From: Clostridia bacterium
GTDB lineage: Bacteria; Bacillota; Clostridia; Christensenellales; Aristaeellaceae
Assembly: GCA_017938795.1 (NCBI GenBank)
Contig: JAGBAV010000041.1
Location: 1-53,325, forward strand
Direction of reading: 5' to 3'
DNA: 53,325 bases
The position numbers and the translations under genes were made by a program. Shown here in pieces: positions 32,880 to 41,573 of the stretch (its first letter is position 1; each line of letters starts with the position of its first letter). Under the pieces are notes generated by a model. It ran no database searches, was not told the DNA's origin, and saw nothing but the letters and a program-made list of their open reading frames with translations.

Positions 32880-33938
32880 TCAGTTGTAGATCCAGCGGCC
32901 CGCTGCGTGCATGTCAAGTCCCCATGTACGCAGCAGCTCCGTGGCGTCGTCCAGCTGCCTGCGGCTGGTCACGACGCCGTCTCCCGCTGCCATGCAGGCG
33001 GCGATCTCTTCGTTGATCCATTCGCCGTAGTGCAGCGTGTCTTTGTAGTTGGCGATGGTCTTGACCCATTCCTCCCGCGCAGAGAAATCGTAGATCGTCA
33101 CATTCTCATAGCCGCAGAGCGTGTCGTAGCACAGGCCGCGCAGCGTGAGCATGGCGTCAAGGATACCCTTGCTCTCCATGTTGGACCATTCCGCAGCGGA
33201 ATAGGGCGGGAAGAAGAAGTCAAACTGCGTCTCCGGGTGCGCGGTGATATAGGGAATGACGTGGACATTCAGGTTATCGAGGCATGCGGAGACATAGCGG
33301 TCGGCGGGCAGGCGCGTCTGCGGCTCGTCAAAGAGCGCGTTGTATAGCATGGCCTCGCCGTATTCGTCCTTACCGGCCCAGTTGTACATGGTGTCGCGGA
33401 TGGTGTCGTCTTGCTGCTGCCCCCATGCGCGCAGGCAGCGCGGCAGGAAGGAACCGAGCACGGAGCGGTTGAGCCAGTACTGTACGTCGTTGAAGGGGTT
33501 GCTGTCGTAGAGATAGAACGGAACCTCGCTGCCGGTCTTATCAAGCGGGCCGACGAAGGAATAGACGTCCAGTCCGTAGAGGACGCGCCGCATGTCGTGC
33601 GTCCTGAAGGCGAGATCGAGCAGCAGCGCATGGTTGTACGCCGTGCCGGCGGAGGTACACAGCTTGATAAAGCGGCCGCCGTAGAGCGCATCCAGCTGGG
33701 ACGGGCGGAAATTCTCCGTCACCGAGGTGCCGACAATCGCGCTGTCATATTCGTAGCGGCGCACCACGCCTGCGTTGGCGTAGACCTGCGTTTTGTTGTC
33801 GATGGGCGGCATATAGCCTGTGGCCAGTCGGTAGACCTGGAAGGGGTCGATGGCGATGACCACCGCGGACAGCAGCGCCAGCGCGCTGAGGATCCCCGCA
33901 AGGGTCAGAAGCGCCCATGTTTTTCTCTTCATCATCAT
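32880..33938 (-). CDS. Membrane-anchored SGNH-like protein, paralog 1 (acyltransferase partner)
   Basis: 352-aa protein with one N-terminal membrane helix (about 8-30) and an extracytoplasmic domain. Block I is SAIVGTSVTENF (serine or threonine nucleophile region). The C-terminal catalytic block is YKDTLHYGEWIN, a DxxH of SGNH hydrolases. FFFPPYSAAEW also recurs in its paralog. SGNH proteins paired with MBOAT acyltransferases (AlgJ/AlgX, DltD, PatB) complete O-acetylation of surface glycans; this role is inferred from adjacency. It starts 2 nt after the MBOAT stop with no clear ribosome site, so translation is probably coupled. A paralog lies on the other side of the MBOAT gene. Confidence 0.7.
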   Translation of the reverse strand: MMMKRKTWALLTLAGILSALALLSAVVIAIDPFQVYRLATGYMPPIDNKTQVYANAGVVRRYEYDSAIVGTSVTENFRPSQLDALYGGRFIKLCTSAGTAYNHALLLDLAFRTHDMRRVLYGLDVYSFVGPLDKTGSEVPFYLYDSNPFNDVQYWLNRSVLGSFLPRCLRAWGQQQDDTIRDTMYNWAGKDEYGEAMLYNALFDEPQTRLPADRYVSACLDNLNVHVIPYITAHPETQFDFFFPPYSAAEWSNMESKGILDAMLTLRGLCYDTLCGYENVTIYDFSAREEWVKTIANYKDTLHYGEWINEEIAACMAAGDGVVTSRRQLDDATELLRTWGLDMHAAGRWIYN

Positions 33939-33940
33939 GA

Positions 33941-35374
33941 TCAGAAATTGAAATAGAGGAAGACGCTGACGTTGGAGAGGGACAGCGTGCAGTAAAGGAT
34001 GAGGATGACGGTGGTGAAGGCGTTGAGCAGCGTGGGCTTGAAGGACATGGTCTTCTCGTAGGCGTTGCGCATACCGAGGCAGGCGAAGAGCGAGAGCGCA
34101 TACCAGCCCAGCATGAAGATCGCGTTATAGCCCGAGAACGCGCCGCCGGGCAGGGCGAAGGCCGAGGTGATGCCGCTGCGGATCGGGCCGAAGTCCATCA
34201 TCAGCATGGACTTGACGATGGCCAGTGCATCGGCGAGGCTCGTCGCGCGGAAGAAGACCCACGCCACGACGACGAACAGGAACGTTATGATCCACTGGAG
34301 CGCCGGATGCAGCGCGTCGTACTGCTTGCGGAAGAGGCGGTAGCCCACACTCGCCGCGCCGTGCAGCAGGCCCCAGAGCAGGAAGAGCCAGCCCGCGCCG
34401 TGCCAAAGGCCGCTGGCAAGGAAGACGATCATCAGGTTGATGCAGGTGCGGGCGATGCCCTTGCGGCTGCCGCCCAGCGGGAAATAGATGTAGGAGGTCA
34501 GGAAGCGGGAGAGCGTCATATGCCAGCGCTGCCAGAACTCGCGGATATTCATGCTCTTGTAGGGAGAATTGAAGTTGAGCGGGATCTTGATGTTGAACAT
34601 CAGGCCGATGCCCGTGGCCATGTCGCAGTAGCCGGAGAAGTCGAAGTACAGCTGCAGCGTATAGCCGATGGCGACGAACCAGGCCTCAGCGGTGTTGAGC
34701 CCCTGCGCGGCGGCGAAGCCCGCCTCCACAGCTATGCCGAAGGTGTCGGCGATGATGACCTTCTTGAACAGGCCCAGCGCAAAGCCGTACAGGCCGGGGG
34801 CGAAGTTGTCAAAGTTGAATCTACGGTTCTTCGGATCTGCGAACTGCGGCACAACCTCGCTGTGCAGCACGATCGGGCCGGCGATCAGCTGCGGGAAGAA
34901 GGTGACGAAGAGCGAATAGTCGAGAATGTTATACGGCGGTACAGTGCGCCTGTAGCTGTCGATGACATAGGAAAGCTGCTGGAAAGTGAAGAACGAGATG
35001 CCCAGCGGCAGCACGAGATGATGGAGCGCCCAGCTGGTGCCCAGCGCGCTGTTCAGATTGGAGACGAAGAAATCGTGGTACTTGAAATAGAACAGCACGC
35101 CCAGATTGAGCAGCAGGCCCGTGAGCATCAGCGGCAGACGGATGATCTTTTTCTTTGCGGTGAGCATGCCCTGGCTGAGCACATAGTTGATCAGGATACT
35201 CAGCACGATGATCGGCACGTATTTCGGATTGTTGTAGCCGTAGAAGAAGAAGGACGCCAGCACAAGGAAGAGCTTATTGAGCTGGATGCGCTCCGGCAGC
35301 CTGCCCAGCAGGAAATAGACGATCAGCGTCACCGGCAGGAAGGCCAGCATAAAGACGTAGGAATTGAACAGCAT
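33941..35374 (-). CDS. MBOAT-family O-acyltransferase (AlgI/DltB-like)
   Basis: 477-aa polytopic enzyme. FNSYVFMLAFLPVTLIVYF opens the family. YFDFSGYCDMATGIGLMF, NIREFWQRWHMTLSRF and the invariant histidine in FLASGLWHGAGWLFL are all intact. AlgI-type MBOATs pass acyl groups across the membrane to exported polysaccharides. DltB is unlikely because dltA, C and D are absent. The ATG at 35374 has AAGGAG 10 nt upstream. Two SGNH paralogs flank it, so they are probably its extracytoplasmic partners. Confidence 0.92.
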   Translation of the reverse strand: MLFNSYVFMLAFLPVTLIVYFLLGRLPERIQLNKLFLVLASFFFYGYNNPKYVPIIVLSILINYVLSQGMLTAKKKIIRLPLMLTGLLLNLGVLFYFKYHDFFVSNLNSALGTSWALHHLVLPLGISFFTFQQLSYVIDSYRRTVPPYNILDYSLFVTFFPQLIAGPIVLHSEVVPQFADPKNRRFNFDNFAPGLYGFALGLFKKVIIADTFGIAVEAGFAAAQGLNTAEAWFVAIGYTLQLYFDFSGYCDMATGIGLMFNIKIPLNFNSPYKSMNIREFWQRWHMTLSRFLTSYIYFPLGGSRKGIARTCINLMIVFLASGLWHGAGWLFLLWGLLHGAASVGYRLFRKQYDALHPALQWIITFLFVVVAWVFFRATSLADALAIVKSMLMMDFGPIRSGITSAFALPGGAFSGYNAIFMLGWYALSLFACLGMRNAYEKTMSFKPTLLNAFTTVILILYCTLSLSNVSVFLYFNF

Positions 35375-35401
35375 GTGGGGAAGTCTCCTTCATGATGATG
35401 G

Positions 35402-36481
35402 TCAGTCGGTAACGGCGGAGGGGAATGCATCCGGCCATGCGCCGCAGGCGACGATATCGCCGACCAGCGCACGGATGACGTCGTTGTTGGCGGAGATGAC
35501 GGCGGTATCCGTCACGCGGTATTCGTCTCTGGCGATGTGCATGGTCATGGCGTCGTTGATCCACGGGCCGTAGTGGGAGGCGTCGATGTAGTTGTTCAGG
35601 TCGAGGATCCAGTCCGTCCTCGCCTGAAAGTCGAAAACCTTCACATTGTCGTACTGCAGCAAGATCTCCGTGAGCGCCTCCTTCTGCGCGAGATGATAGT
35701 CAAGGTCGCCAAGGGTGTAGAAGCGGTACCACATCGCAGCGGAATAGGGCGGGAAGAAGAAAAGGAACTCCGTCTCCGGATGGCTTTCGATGTAGGGCAG
35801 GTAGTTGTGCTCGACATTGAGCCGGCTCTGCTGGGAGAGCACGGGCGCCTGCTCCTTCTGCGGGATGGTCTTCCCGTTGATGCGGATGCCGCGCAGCGCG
35901 GCTTCCCTGCCGTAGTCGTAGAGGTCGCCCCAGTTGTACATGGTGTCGCGCAGATCCGGGTCGCTCTGCCCCAACGTGGCGAGGCAGCGGGGGAGGAACT
36001 TGCCCAGCACGGACATGTTGAACCAGTACTGCGTGTCGTTGAGGAGATTGTCGTCGTAGAGATATTCCGGCATCTCGCACTTGGGCGTCTTGTAGAAGTA
36101 GGTCAGCGCCTCAACATCCACGCCGTAGAGGATGCGCTGCACATCGTGCGTGCTGAAGGCCAGATCCATCATCTGCTTGTGGTTGAAAGGCGAGCCGCCG
36201 TTGATCGGCAGCTTGACGAAGCTGCCGCCCAGCTGCGCATCCAGCAGCTTCGTGCTGAAATTCTCCGTCATCGAGGAGCCGATCACGACGCTGTCATAGT
36301 CGTAGGATTTGGCGATGCCGGCGTTGGAATAGTTCTGTGTGCCGTTGTCGATCGGGGGAATATAGAACAGCGCCTCGTGATAGATCTCGAAGGGATCGAT
36401 AATCACGACGGAACAGACGATGGAAATCAGCAAAAACAGCAGCAGACCCAGTGTGAGTCGTGACCATGCGGTTCGGGTCAT
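35402..36481 (-). CDS. Membrane-anchored SGNH-like protein, paralog 2
   Basis: 359-aa paralog of the product of 32880-33938. An N-terminal membrane helix (about 8-28) is followed by SVVIGSSMTENF, where GSS keeps the nucleophilic serine. The DxxH block is YIDASHYGPWIN. PPIDNGTQNYSNAGIAKSYDYDS aligns with PPIDNKTQVYANAGVVRRYEYDS in paralog 1. The two share order and many residues but differ in the middle third, suggesting an old duplication and different acceptors or steps. The ATG at 36481 follows AAGGAG. It is 27 nt upstream of the MBOAT gene. Confidence 0.7.
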   Translation of the reverse strand: MTRTAWSRLTLGLLLFLLISIVCSVVIIDPFEIYHEALFYIPPIDNGTQNYSNAGIAKSYDYDSVVIGSSMTENFSTKLLDAQLGGSFVKLPINGGSPFNHKQMMDLAFSTHDVQRILYGVDVEALTYFYKTPKCEMPEYLYDDNLLNDTQYWFNMSVLGKFLPRCLATLGQSDPDLRDTMYNWGDLYDYGREAALRGIRINGKTIPQKEQAPVLSQQSRLNVEHNYLPYIESHPETEFLFFFPPYSAAMWYRFYTLGDLDYHLAQKEALTEILLQYDNVKVFDFQARTDWILDLNNYIDASHYGPWINDAMTMHIARDEYRVTDTAVISANNDVIRALVGDIVACGAWPDAFPSAVTD

Positions 36482-36518
36482 AGTATCTCCTTATGTCTCG
36501 GGCGGATGGGAATGCGGA

Positions 36519-38045
36519 TCAGCGCGCAGCTCCTTTTCTGGCGAAGTAGCGATAGAATACGGAACTGTTTACATCGTCGCAGATGAAGTTGAATGTATGG
36601 GCATCCGGATGAAGAACCGTCTTGAACGAGTCGGCGAACATAAAGTTTGTGCCGGCTTGCCTGACCATATTGATGCCGGTTTTGAATTCCTGCACGGGCG
36701 TGATGGAGCCCAGCGCGAGGAGCAGAACAAGCAGGCAGACTTCATATCGTCTGACGCTGAGAGCGGCGCGGTCGATCAGGGTGCGTGCGGCGTATACGCA
36801 CAGGATGATAAGGCCGGGGATGGAGGCCCGCATGGCGAAGTCAGCGTTGTAGCCAAGGCGGAACAGCGGAGCGAGCAGCAGCGACAGCACTGCAATGACG
36901 AACAGCGGCGCGCTCTGCCAGCACGGGGCGATGAAGAGTGCCAGAATACCGAACTCGATCAGCCAGAACAGCGCCAGACGGGATACGGCACCGAGCATGC
37001 CCCATTTGTCGAAGAAGAGCATGAGCGCGAAGCCCCCGTCTCTGGTTGCCTGATTACTTAGAAAATAGAAGAAAAAGGACGGAATGATGGCTGCGCAGGC
37101 CAGCAGATTGTCGGCAGACAGGCAAGAGAGCAGAAGCGCCCTGACCTGCGGCAGCGGCTGTCCGCTGCGCAGGGCCGCTGCGAAGCGAAGAGAAAACAAG
37201 CAGAGCATGACGAAGAACAGCCCCACGAACGGAAGCGGCGAGAACGGGAAAACGGAGAGCCCCAGAAGCGCATACCAGCCTAGGTCATGCGGGCGGCTCA
37301 TGAGCAGCAGCGTGGCCAGCCACGCCGGAAGCGCCTGATTATACACCCAGAAAAGGCAGGTTGTGTTGCTGGAAAACTGATAGGACTGTGCCCACCACTC
37401 GTACTGCTGCGTCCAGTTGTCCTTGATGGCGACTGGCAGGCCGTCCATGCCGGAGAAGAAAATGAAGATAAGGAGCGCAACGAGGACCGCGGGCAGAGAC
37501 CTCGCCCTGACCAGCGGCAGCAGGAGAAGGAAGATTATGATCAGGAGCACGACGGTCTGAATGAAGAGCGCAGCATTCCCGGCGGGCCACAGCGCGTCGC
37601 TGCCGAGGAAGAATGCAACGCCTTTTGCAAAGAGCGCTGGCAGGATCCAATAGGCGAGATAATAGGTCAGCGCGTAGTCTGTTCCTTCAAAGTACACGGG
37701 CCATGGATTCTCCAGCATATCGTGAAAGATGGCGTTGCGCCCATGGTGATCATGGGTCTGGAAGAATGTGCCGCCTATGCCGGAGAAGAATGTCCAGACA
37801 ATAGCGGCAATGACCGCGGTAAGAAGACTGGGGAGGGAAATGCTGAGCTCTGCTTCTGTGCCGAAAGCGTCTTCTTCCGGGGAGGCGGCGTCCCGTCTGA
37901 TGAACAGCAGGACAGCAGCACAGAGCATGACGGCGGAGGGGATGGCAATCGCCGGGCGCACCCACGTAAGAAGGAAAGCCGTCGTTGGCAATAGCAGGCA
38001 GACGAGACCTGCTGCGCGCAGATGCCGGATTCGGATATGGATCAT
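36519..38045 (-). CDS. Polytopic membrane protein, GT-C glycosyltransferase-like
   Basis: 508-aa membrane protein with about 11-13 hydrophobic segments. FFQTHDHHGRNAIFHDML sits in the first extracytoplasmic loop, where GT-C enzymes carry acidic and histidine residues. WVYNQALPAWLATLLLMS and a soluble C-terminal tail of about 60 residues follow. I do not recognise a specific family. Leading an operon of surface-glycan O-acylation genes suggests a lipid-linked glycosyltransferase or polymerase, but this is inference. I chose the ATG at 38045, 5 nt after AAAGGAGC. A TATAAT box lies upstream. Codon use resembles its neighbours less: the gene is visibly less GC-rich. Confidence 0.6.
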   Translation of the reverse strand: MIHIRIRHLRAAGLVCLLLPTTAFLLTWVRPAIAIPSAVMLCAAVLLFIRRDAASPEEDAFGTEAELSISLPSLLTAVIAAIVWTFFSGIGGTFFQTHDHHGRNAIFHDMLENPWPVYFEGTDYALTYYLAYWILPALFAKGVAFFLGSDALWPAGNAALFIQTVVLLIIIFLLLLPLVRARSLPAVLVALLIFIFFSGMDGLPVAIKDNWTQQYEWWAQSYQFSSNTTCLFWVYNQALPAWLATLLLMSRPHDLGWYALLGLSVFPFSPLPFVGLFFVMLCLFSLRFAAALRSGQPLPQVRALLLSCLSADNLLACAAIIPSFFFYFLSNQATRDGGFALMLFFDKWGMLGAVSRLALFWLIEFGILALFIAPCWQSAPLFVIAVLSLLLAPLFRLGYNADFAMRASIPGLIILCVYAARTLIDRAALSVRRYEVCLLVLLLALGSITPVQEFKTGINMVRQAGTNFMFADSFKTVLHPDAHTFNFICDDVNSSVFYRYFARKGAAR

Positions 38046-38085
38046 GATCGCTCCTTTCCCACGGCTGTACATAATTAGACACTCT

Positions 38086-38091
38086 ATTATA
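38086..38091 (-). promoter_or_regulatory. -10 box of the envelope O-acylation operon
   Basis: Perfect TATAAT on the minus strand (38091-38086) in an A/T-rich stretch, with a weak -35-like TGCACA 16 nt upstream. It drives the five-gene operon ending at 31642. Confidence 0.5.
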
Positions 38092-38169
38092 TCATGTTTT
38101 TTTCTGTTGTGCAGTATCTTTCGGATTCTTTATATATGGAAGAAGAATCCTGGAGGCTGTCAGGCTGGC

Positions 38170-38202
38170 AAAAGATAAGCCCATCCGCTCATGGATGGGC
38201 TT
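38170..38202 (-). terminator. Hairpin after the L,D-transpeptidase gene
   Basis: Minus strand AAGCCCATCC-ATGAGC-GGATGGGCTT then ATCTTTTG: a perfect 10-bp stem with a modest U-tract. Confidence 0.7.
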
Positions 38203-38230
38203 GTGCAGATGAGGCTGTATATCGCTGCGC

Positions 38231-40018
38231 TCACCCCACGCTGTCCGCGATCGGCGCGGCGGGCGTGGGCTGCCGGGTCGGCAGGGGCGTGGGCGTTGGC
38301 TCTGCGGTGGGCTGCGGGGCGGCGCTTGTCTCTGCCTGCGGCTCCTGCGCGGCTTCTGCTGCAGGGGCGGGCGAGGGGTCGACCGCGGAGGAGAAGAGCA
38401 GGGACTGCGTCTGCTGGCCGGCGGCGCCGTCGACAGTCAGCCCATGATCACGCTGGAAGGCTTCAACAGCCTTGATCGTGCCGCCGTAGTAGCCGCCGGT
38501 GATCGTGCCGTTGTAATAGCCCAGCTCCGCAAGGCGCACCTGCAGCATATAGACGTCTTCGCCGCTGCGCCCGCGGTAGAGCGTGCGGTACTTTGAGGGC
38601 CAGTTCTCCCGGCTGTATTCCGGCACGGGCGTGGCGGAGGGCAGGCTGCCCTCACGCAGGGTATAGCTGTTGAGCGGGCGGCGCAGGGTCATCGTGTATT
38701 CGGGGTCGTATTCGCCCTCGTAGACGGTGATGATGGTGCCGGCCTTGCAGTTGTCGTAGATCCACTTCGCATCCTGCACATACAGGCGCACGCAGCCATG
38801 CGAGGCGGGCGAGCCCAGATCCTCATAGGACTTGACGGAGAGCGTGGTCTCGTCCGCGGCGGAGTAGAGCACGGAATGGAAGGCGTTCGCTGAGTCGATG
38901 CGCGTGAGGTACTGTGCGTGGGAATCCCACGTCGGGAAATAGCCCCAGCGCGCGCGCTTGCTGGGCATGATGGTGGTGCCCAGCGGCGTGGGGTTCTTCC
39001 TGGTACCGGTGGAGCAGATCATCTCGCGCACAAGGATGGTGTATTCGCCGTTCTCGTCGTAGGTGTAGGCGCGGGTGATCTGGTTGGCGACGTCGACCAT
39101 CAGCTTATACTGCGCAGGCTTCGGCGTGGGCGAGGGCAGCGGGGCTTCGTCTGCGCTGCGCGCGGAGGGGGAGAAGAGCAGCTCCTGCGTGTCGCGGCCC
39201 GCGACGCCGTCCACACTCAGGCCGTTGTGCGCCTGAAAGGCGCGGACTGCATTGCGCGTGACCTTGTAGAAGCCGCCGGAGACCTTTGCTTCATAGAAAC
39301 CCAGCTCCGCAAGGCGTGTCTGCAGCGCGGCGACGATCTCGCCGGAATCGCCGTACTCGGCCTTCCTCGCATAGACGAAGGGCGTCGGTTCGGGCGTGGG
39401 CGTGATCACGGGCACGGGGGACGGGGTGGCATAGGGCGTGGTGCCGTCCCGCGCGACTGCGGCGGTAGAGAAGAGCACGAGCCACGTCGCCGCGTCGAGC
39501 TTGCCCGTCTCGCGCATGCTGTTATGCTTCTGGAAGCGGCGCACAGCGCTCTGCGTGCCCTCGAGGTAATTGCCGGAGATCTTGCCATGGTAGTAGCCAA
39601 GGTCGGTGAGCATGGCCTGCGCGGCATAGACATGATCGCCGGAGTCGCCGTACTGCAGCGTCTTTTCCGGTGCGGCCATGGGCTCGGGCGTGCCGGGGAT
39701 GGGCGTGAGCAGATCGTATTTCGCGATCAGGCCGGTGATCTCCCCGGGCGAGGGGGTCTGCTCCGGGGCCTGCGTCGGCGCGGGCGTGATGAAGACCAGC
39801 GCGGCGACGTCGTCCTCATTGAGGACAAAGCGGGATTCATCCTCCGGCGTGGCAGTGGCGACAGGGATAAAGACCATCCCGCCGTCGTCATCAAGGATGA
39901 CCTGACCGTTTTCGTCCTCAAAGAGAATCTTCTCCGCCATCGCGGCGCAGGAGGGAATGAGCAGGAGCAGCGCAAGCAGCAGCGCCGCAGCCCGGTGAAC
40001 ATCAATATGCATATTCAA
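38231..40018 (-). CDS. YkuD L,D-transpeptidase with three peptidoglycan-binding domains
   Basis: 595-aa exported enzyme that makes 3-3 peptidoglycan cross-links or attaches proteins to the wall. Order: signal peptide, an acidic region, PG-binding domain 1 (about 121-183), PG-binding domain 2 (221-282), YkuD domain (303-433) with SASHGCVRLYV-type motif SPASHGCVRL and catalytic C409, then PG-binding domain 3 (480-542) and a TPTP tail. TPEP/TPTP linkers separate the modules. The likely start is TTG at 40018, 10 nt after GGAGG. The ATG at 40012 is 16 nt away, and the longer ATG at 40063 has no ribosome site. A weak lipobox-like IPSC occurs in the signal peptide. Confidence 0.9.
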   Translation of the reverse strand: MNMHIDVHRAAALLLALLLLIPSCAAMAEKILFEDENGQVILDDDGGMVFIPVATATPEDESRFVLNEDDVAALVFITPAPTQAPEQTPSPGEITGLIAKYDLLTPIPGTPEPMAAPEKTLQYGDSGDHVYAAQAMLTDLGYYHGKISGNYLEGTQSAVRRFQKHNSMRETGKLDAATWLVLFSTAAVARDGTTPYATPSPVPVITPTPEPTPFVYARKAEYGDSGEIVAALQTRLAELGFYEAKVSGGFYKVTRNAVRAFQAHNGLSVDGVAGRDTQELLFSPSARSADEAPLPSPTPKPAQYKLMVDVANQITRAYTYDENGEYTILVREMICSTGTRKNPTPLGTTIMPSKRARWGYFPTWDSHAQYLTRIDSANAFHSVLYSAADETTLSVKSYEDLGSPASHGCVRLYVQDAKWIYDNCKAGTIITVYEGEYDPEYTMTLRRPLNSYTLREGSLPSATPVPEYSRENWPSKYRTLYRGRSGEDVYMLQVRLAELGYYNGTITGGYYGGTIKAVEAFQRDHGLTVDGAAGQQTQSLLFSSAVDPSPAPAAEAAQEPQAETSAAPQPTAEPTPTPLPTRQPTPAAPIADSVG

Positions 40019-40092
40019 AATGAAGCGTCCTCCATCCATGCGCCGCAAGGGCGCGCGGTACATAAGCAGGGGTGGCTGCCGGTTACAGGATC

Positions 40093-40121
40093 ATGATAGC
40101 ATAACCGGAGGCGGGGCGCAA
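40093..40121 (-). promoter_or_regulatory. Promoter of the L,D-transpeptidase gene
   Basis: Minus strand TTGCGC (40121-40116), 17-nt spacer, TATCAT (40098-40093), preceded by TGC as an extended -10. Confidence 0.5.
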
Positions 40122-40154
40122 GGAATCCGCGCGAACTGGAAAAAGCAGGCAGAG

Positions 40155-40184
40155 AAAAACAGAGCCGGCGCGGGGCCGGCTCTG
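40155..40184 (-). terminator. Terminator of the HtrA gene
   Basis: Minus strand CAGAGCCGGC / GCCGGCTCTG, a 10-bp stem, followed by TTTTTCTC. Confidence 0.9.
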
Positions 40185-40201
40185 CAGGGCAGATGGAGGG
40201 A

Positions 40202-41386
40202 TTATTCCGTTTCCACAGCGGTCGGCTGCGGGATGATGATGGAGAGGGTCAGCTCCTGACCGTTGCGGTCGATCTTCATGGAAACCGACTCGCCCGGGGT
40301 CTGCTGTGCCTTGATGGCGTTGAGGGAGTCCGCGTTGGTGACCGGCTGGCCGTCGAATTCGACGATGATGTCGCCGCGGGTCAGGCCGGCGCGCTCGGCG
40401 GCGCTCATGGAGGACACCTCGCTGATGTACACGCCGATCGGCATGGAGTAGCGCTTGGAGAGCTCCTCAGTCACGTCCATGATGGTGATGCCCAGCATGA
40501 TCTGGCTGCCGAGGGTCTGCGCCTGCACGGAGGCCGGGTCGTTGATGATGCCGGAGACGAGCTCCTTGATGCTGTTGACCGGGATGGCGTAGCCGATGCC
40601 CTCGATGGAGACGGAGGAGGACTTCGCATAGACGAGGCCGATCACCGCGCCGTGCTCGTCAAAGAGCGCGCCGCCGGAGTTGCCGGGGTTGATCGCCGCG
40701 TCGGTCTGGATGGCGGAGATGGTCACGTCGTCGATGGTCAGCTCCTGCTCGGTGGCGGAGATGATGCCGGCGGTGACGGAGCCGTGCACCTTGCCCATCG
40801 GGTTGCCGATGGCGACGGCCGGCTCGCCGATCTCCAGCTGGTCGCTGTCGCCGAAGACGGCGGCGTTGAGGCCGGTGGCGTCAATCTTCAGCACGGCGGT
40901 GTCGTTGCTCTCGGAGGTGCCCACCAGCGTTGCCTCGTAGGTGACCTCTTCGCCGTCGGGATCGTCAGGCATGACGTAGACGGTGATCTTGTCCGCGCCG
41001 GAGATGACGTGGTTGTTGGTCAGGATGTAGCCGTCCTCGGAGAGGATGATGCCGGAGCCCGCGCCGGTCTGGGTGTATTCGCGCTGGCGGCTGCCCGGAT
41101 AGTCGTAGCCATAGCCGTAGCCCGGGAAGCCGAACATCCCGCCGAACGGATTGTAGAAGTCATTGCCGTAGTCGTTGTAGGTGACGGTGGTCTCCGTCTC
41201 GATGGCGACGACGGAGGTGCGGCACTGCTTGGCGATCTCACGGACGGAGAGCACCGGCGCATCCTGCGCGGACTCAAGCAGGGCGAACTCCGGCGCCTCG
41301 GCCTGCGCGAAGACGCCGACGGAGGCCAGCAGCGCGATGACGAGAGCCAGAGAAATGATGCTGCGGAGGGAAGTGGTTTTACGCAT
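40202..41386 (-). CDS. HtrA/DegP-type serine protease with PDZ domain
   Basis: 394-aa exported protease for envelope protein quality control. An N-terminal signal or anchor helix is followed by a trypsin-like domain with complete triad: H126 in TNNHV, D162 in SNDTAV and S237 in NPGNSGGAL. One PDZ domain (about 290-385, GVYISEVSSMSAAERAGLTRGD) ends the protein. A Gly/Tyr/Phe-rich insertion (FGGMFGFPGYGYGYDYPG, about 81-98) precedes the GAGSGIILSEDG start of the catalytic core. The ATG at 41386 is preceded by AAAGGAG at a long spacing. Single-gene unit with its own terminator. Confidence 0.95.
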   Translation of the reverse strand: MRKTTSLRSIISLALVIALLASVGVFAQAEAPEFALLESAQDAPVLSVREIAKQCRTSVVAIETETTVTYNDYGNDFYNPFGGMFGFPGYGYGYDYPGSRQREYTQTGAGSGIILSEDGYILTNNHVISGADKITVYVMPDDPDGEEVTYEATLVGTSESNDTAVLKIDATGLNAAVFGDSDQLEIGEPAVAIGNPMGKVHGSVTAGIISATEQELTIDDVTISAIQTDAAINPGNSGGALFDEHGAVIGLVYAKSSSVSIEGIGYAIPVNSIKELVSGIINDPASVQAQTLGSQIMLGITIMDVTEELSKRYSMPIGVYISEVSSMSAAERAGLTRGDIIVEFDGQPVTNADSLNAIKAQQTPGESVSMKIDRNGQELTLSIIIPQPTAVETE

Positions 41387-41573
41387 GTGTAAATCGATCT
41401 CCTTTCGGGGTCAATGTGTGACAGACTGTGTGGCGCAGGCGGCGGCTTCTGTGGGCAGCCTCCTGTGATGATTACAGTATATGCGGCACTGTTGAAGAGA
41501 GAATGGCTGATCATAGAAGAAATTGCTTCAAAACAGCCCCAATTGTGTCATGAGTGTGAAGGTCAGTCTGCGC

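Noticed and set aside
33941..35374. Teichoic-acid D-alanylation (dlt) operon
   Set aside because: The MBOAT enzyme resembles DltB, but dltA, dltC and a true dltD are absent. The flanking proteins look like SGNH acetylation partners.
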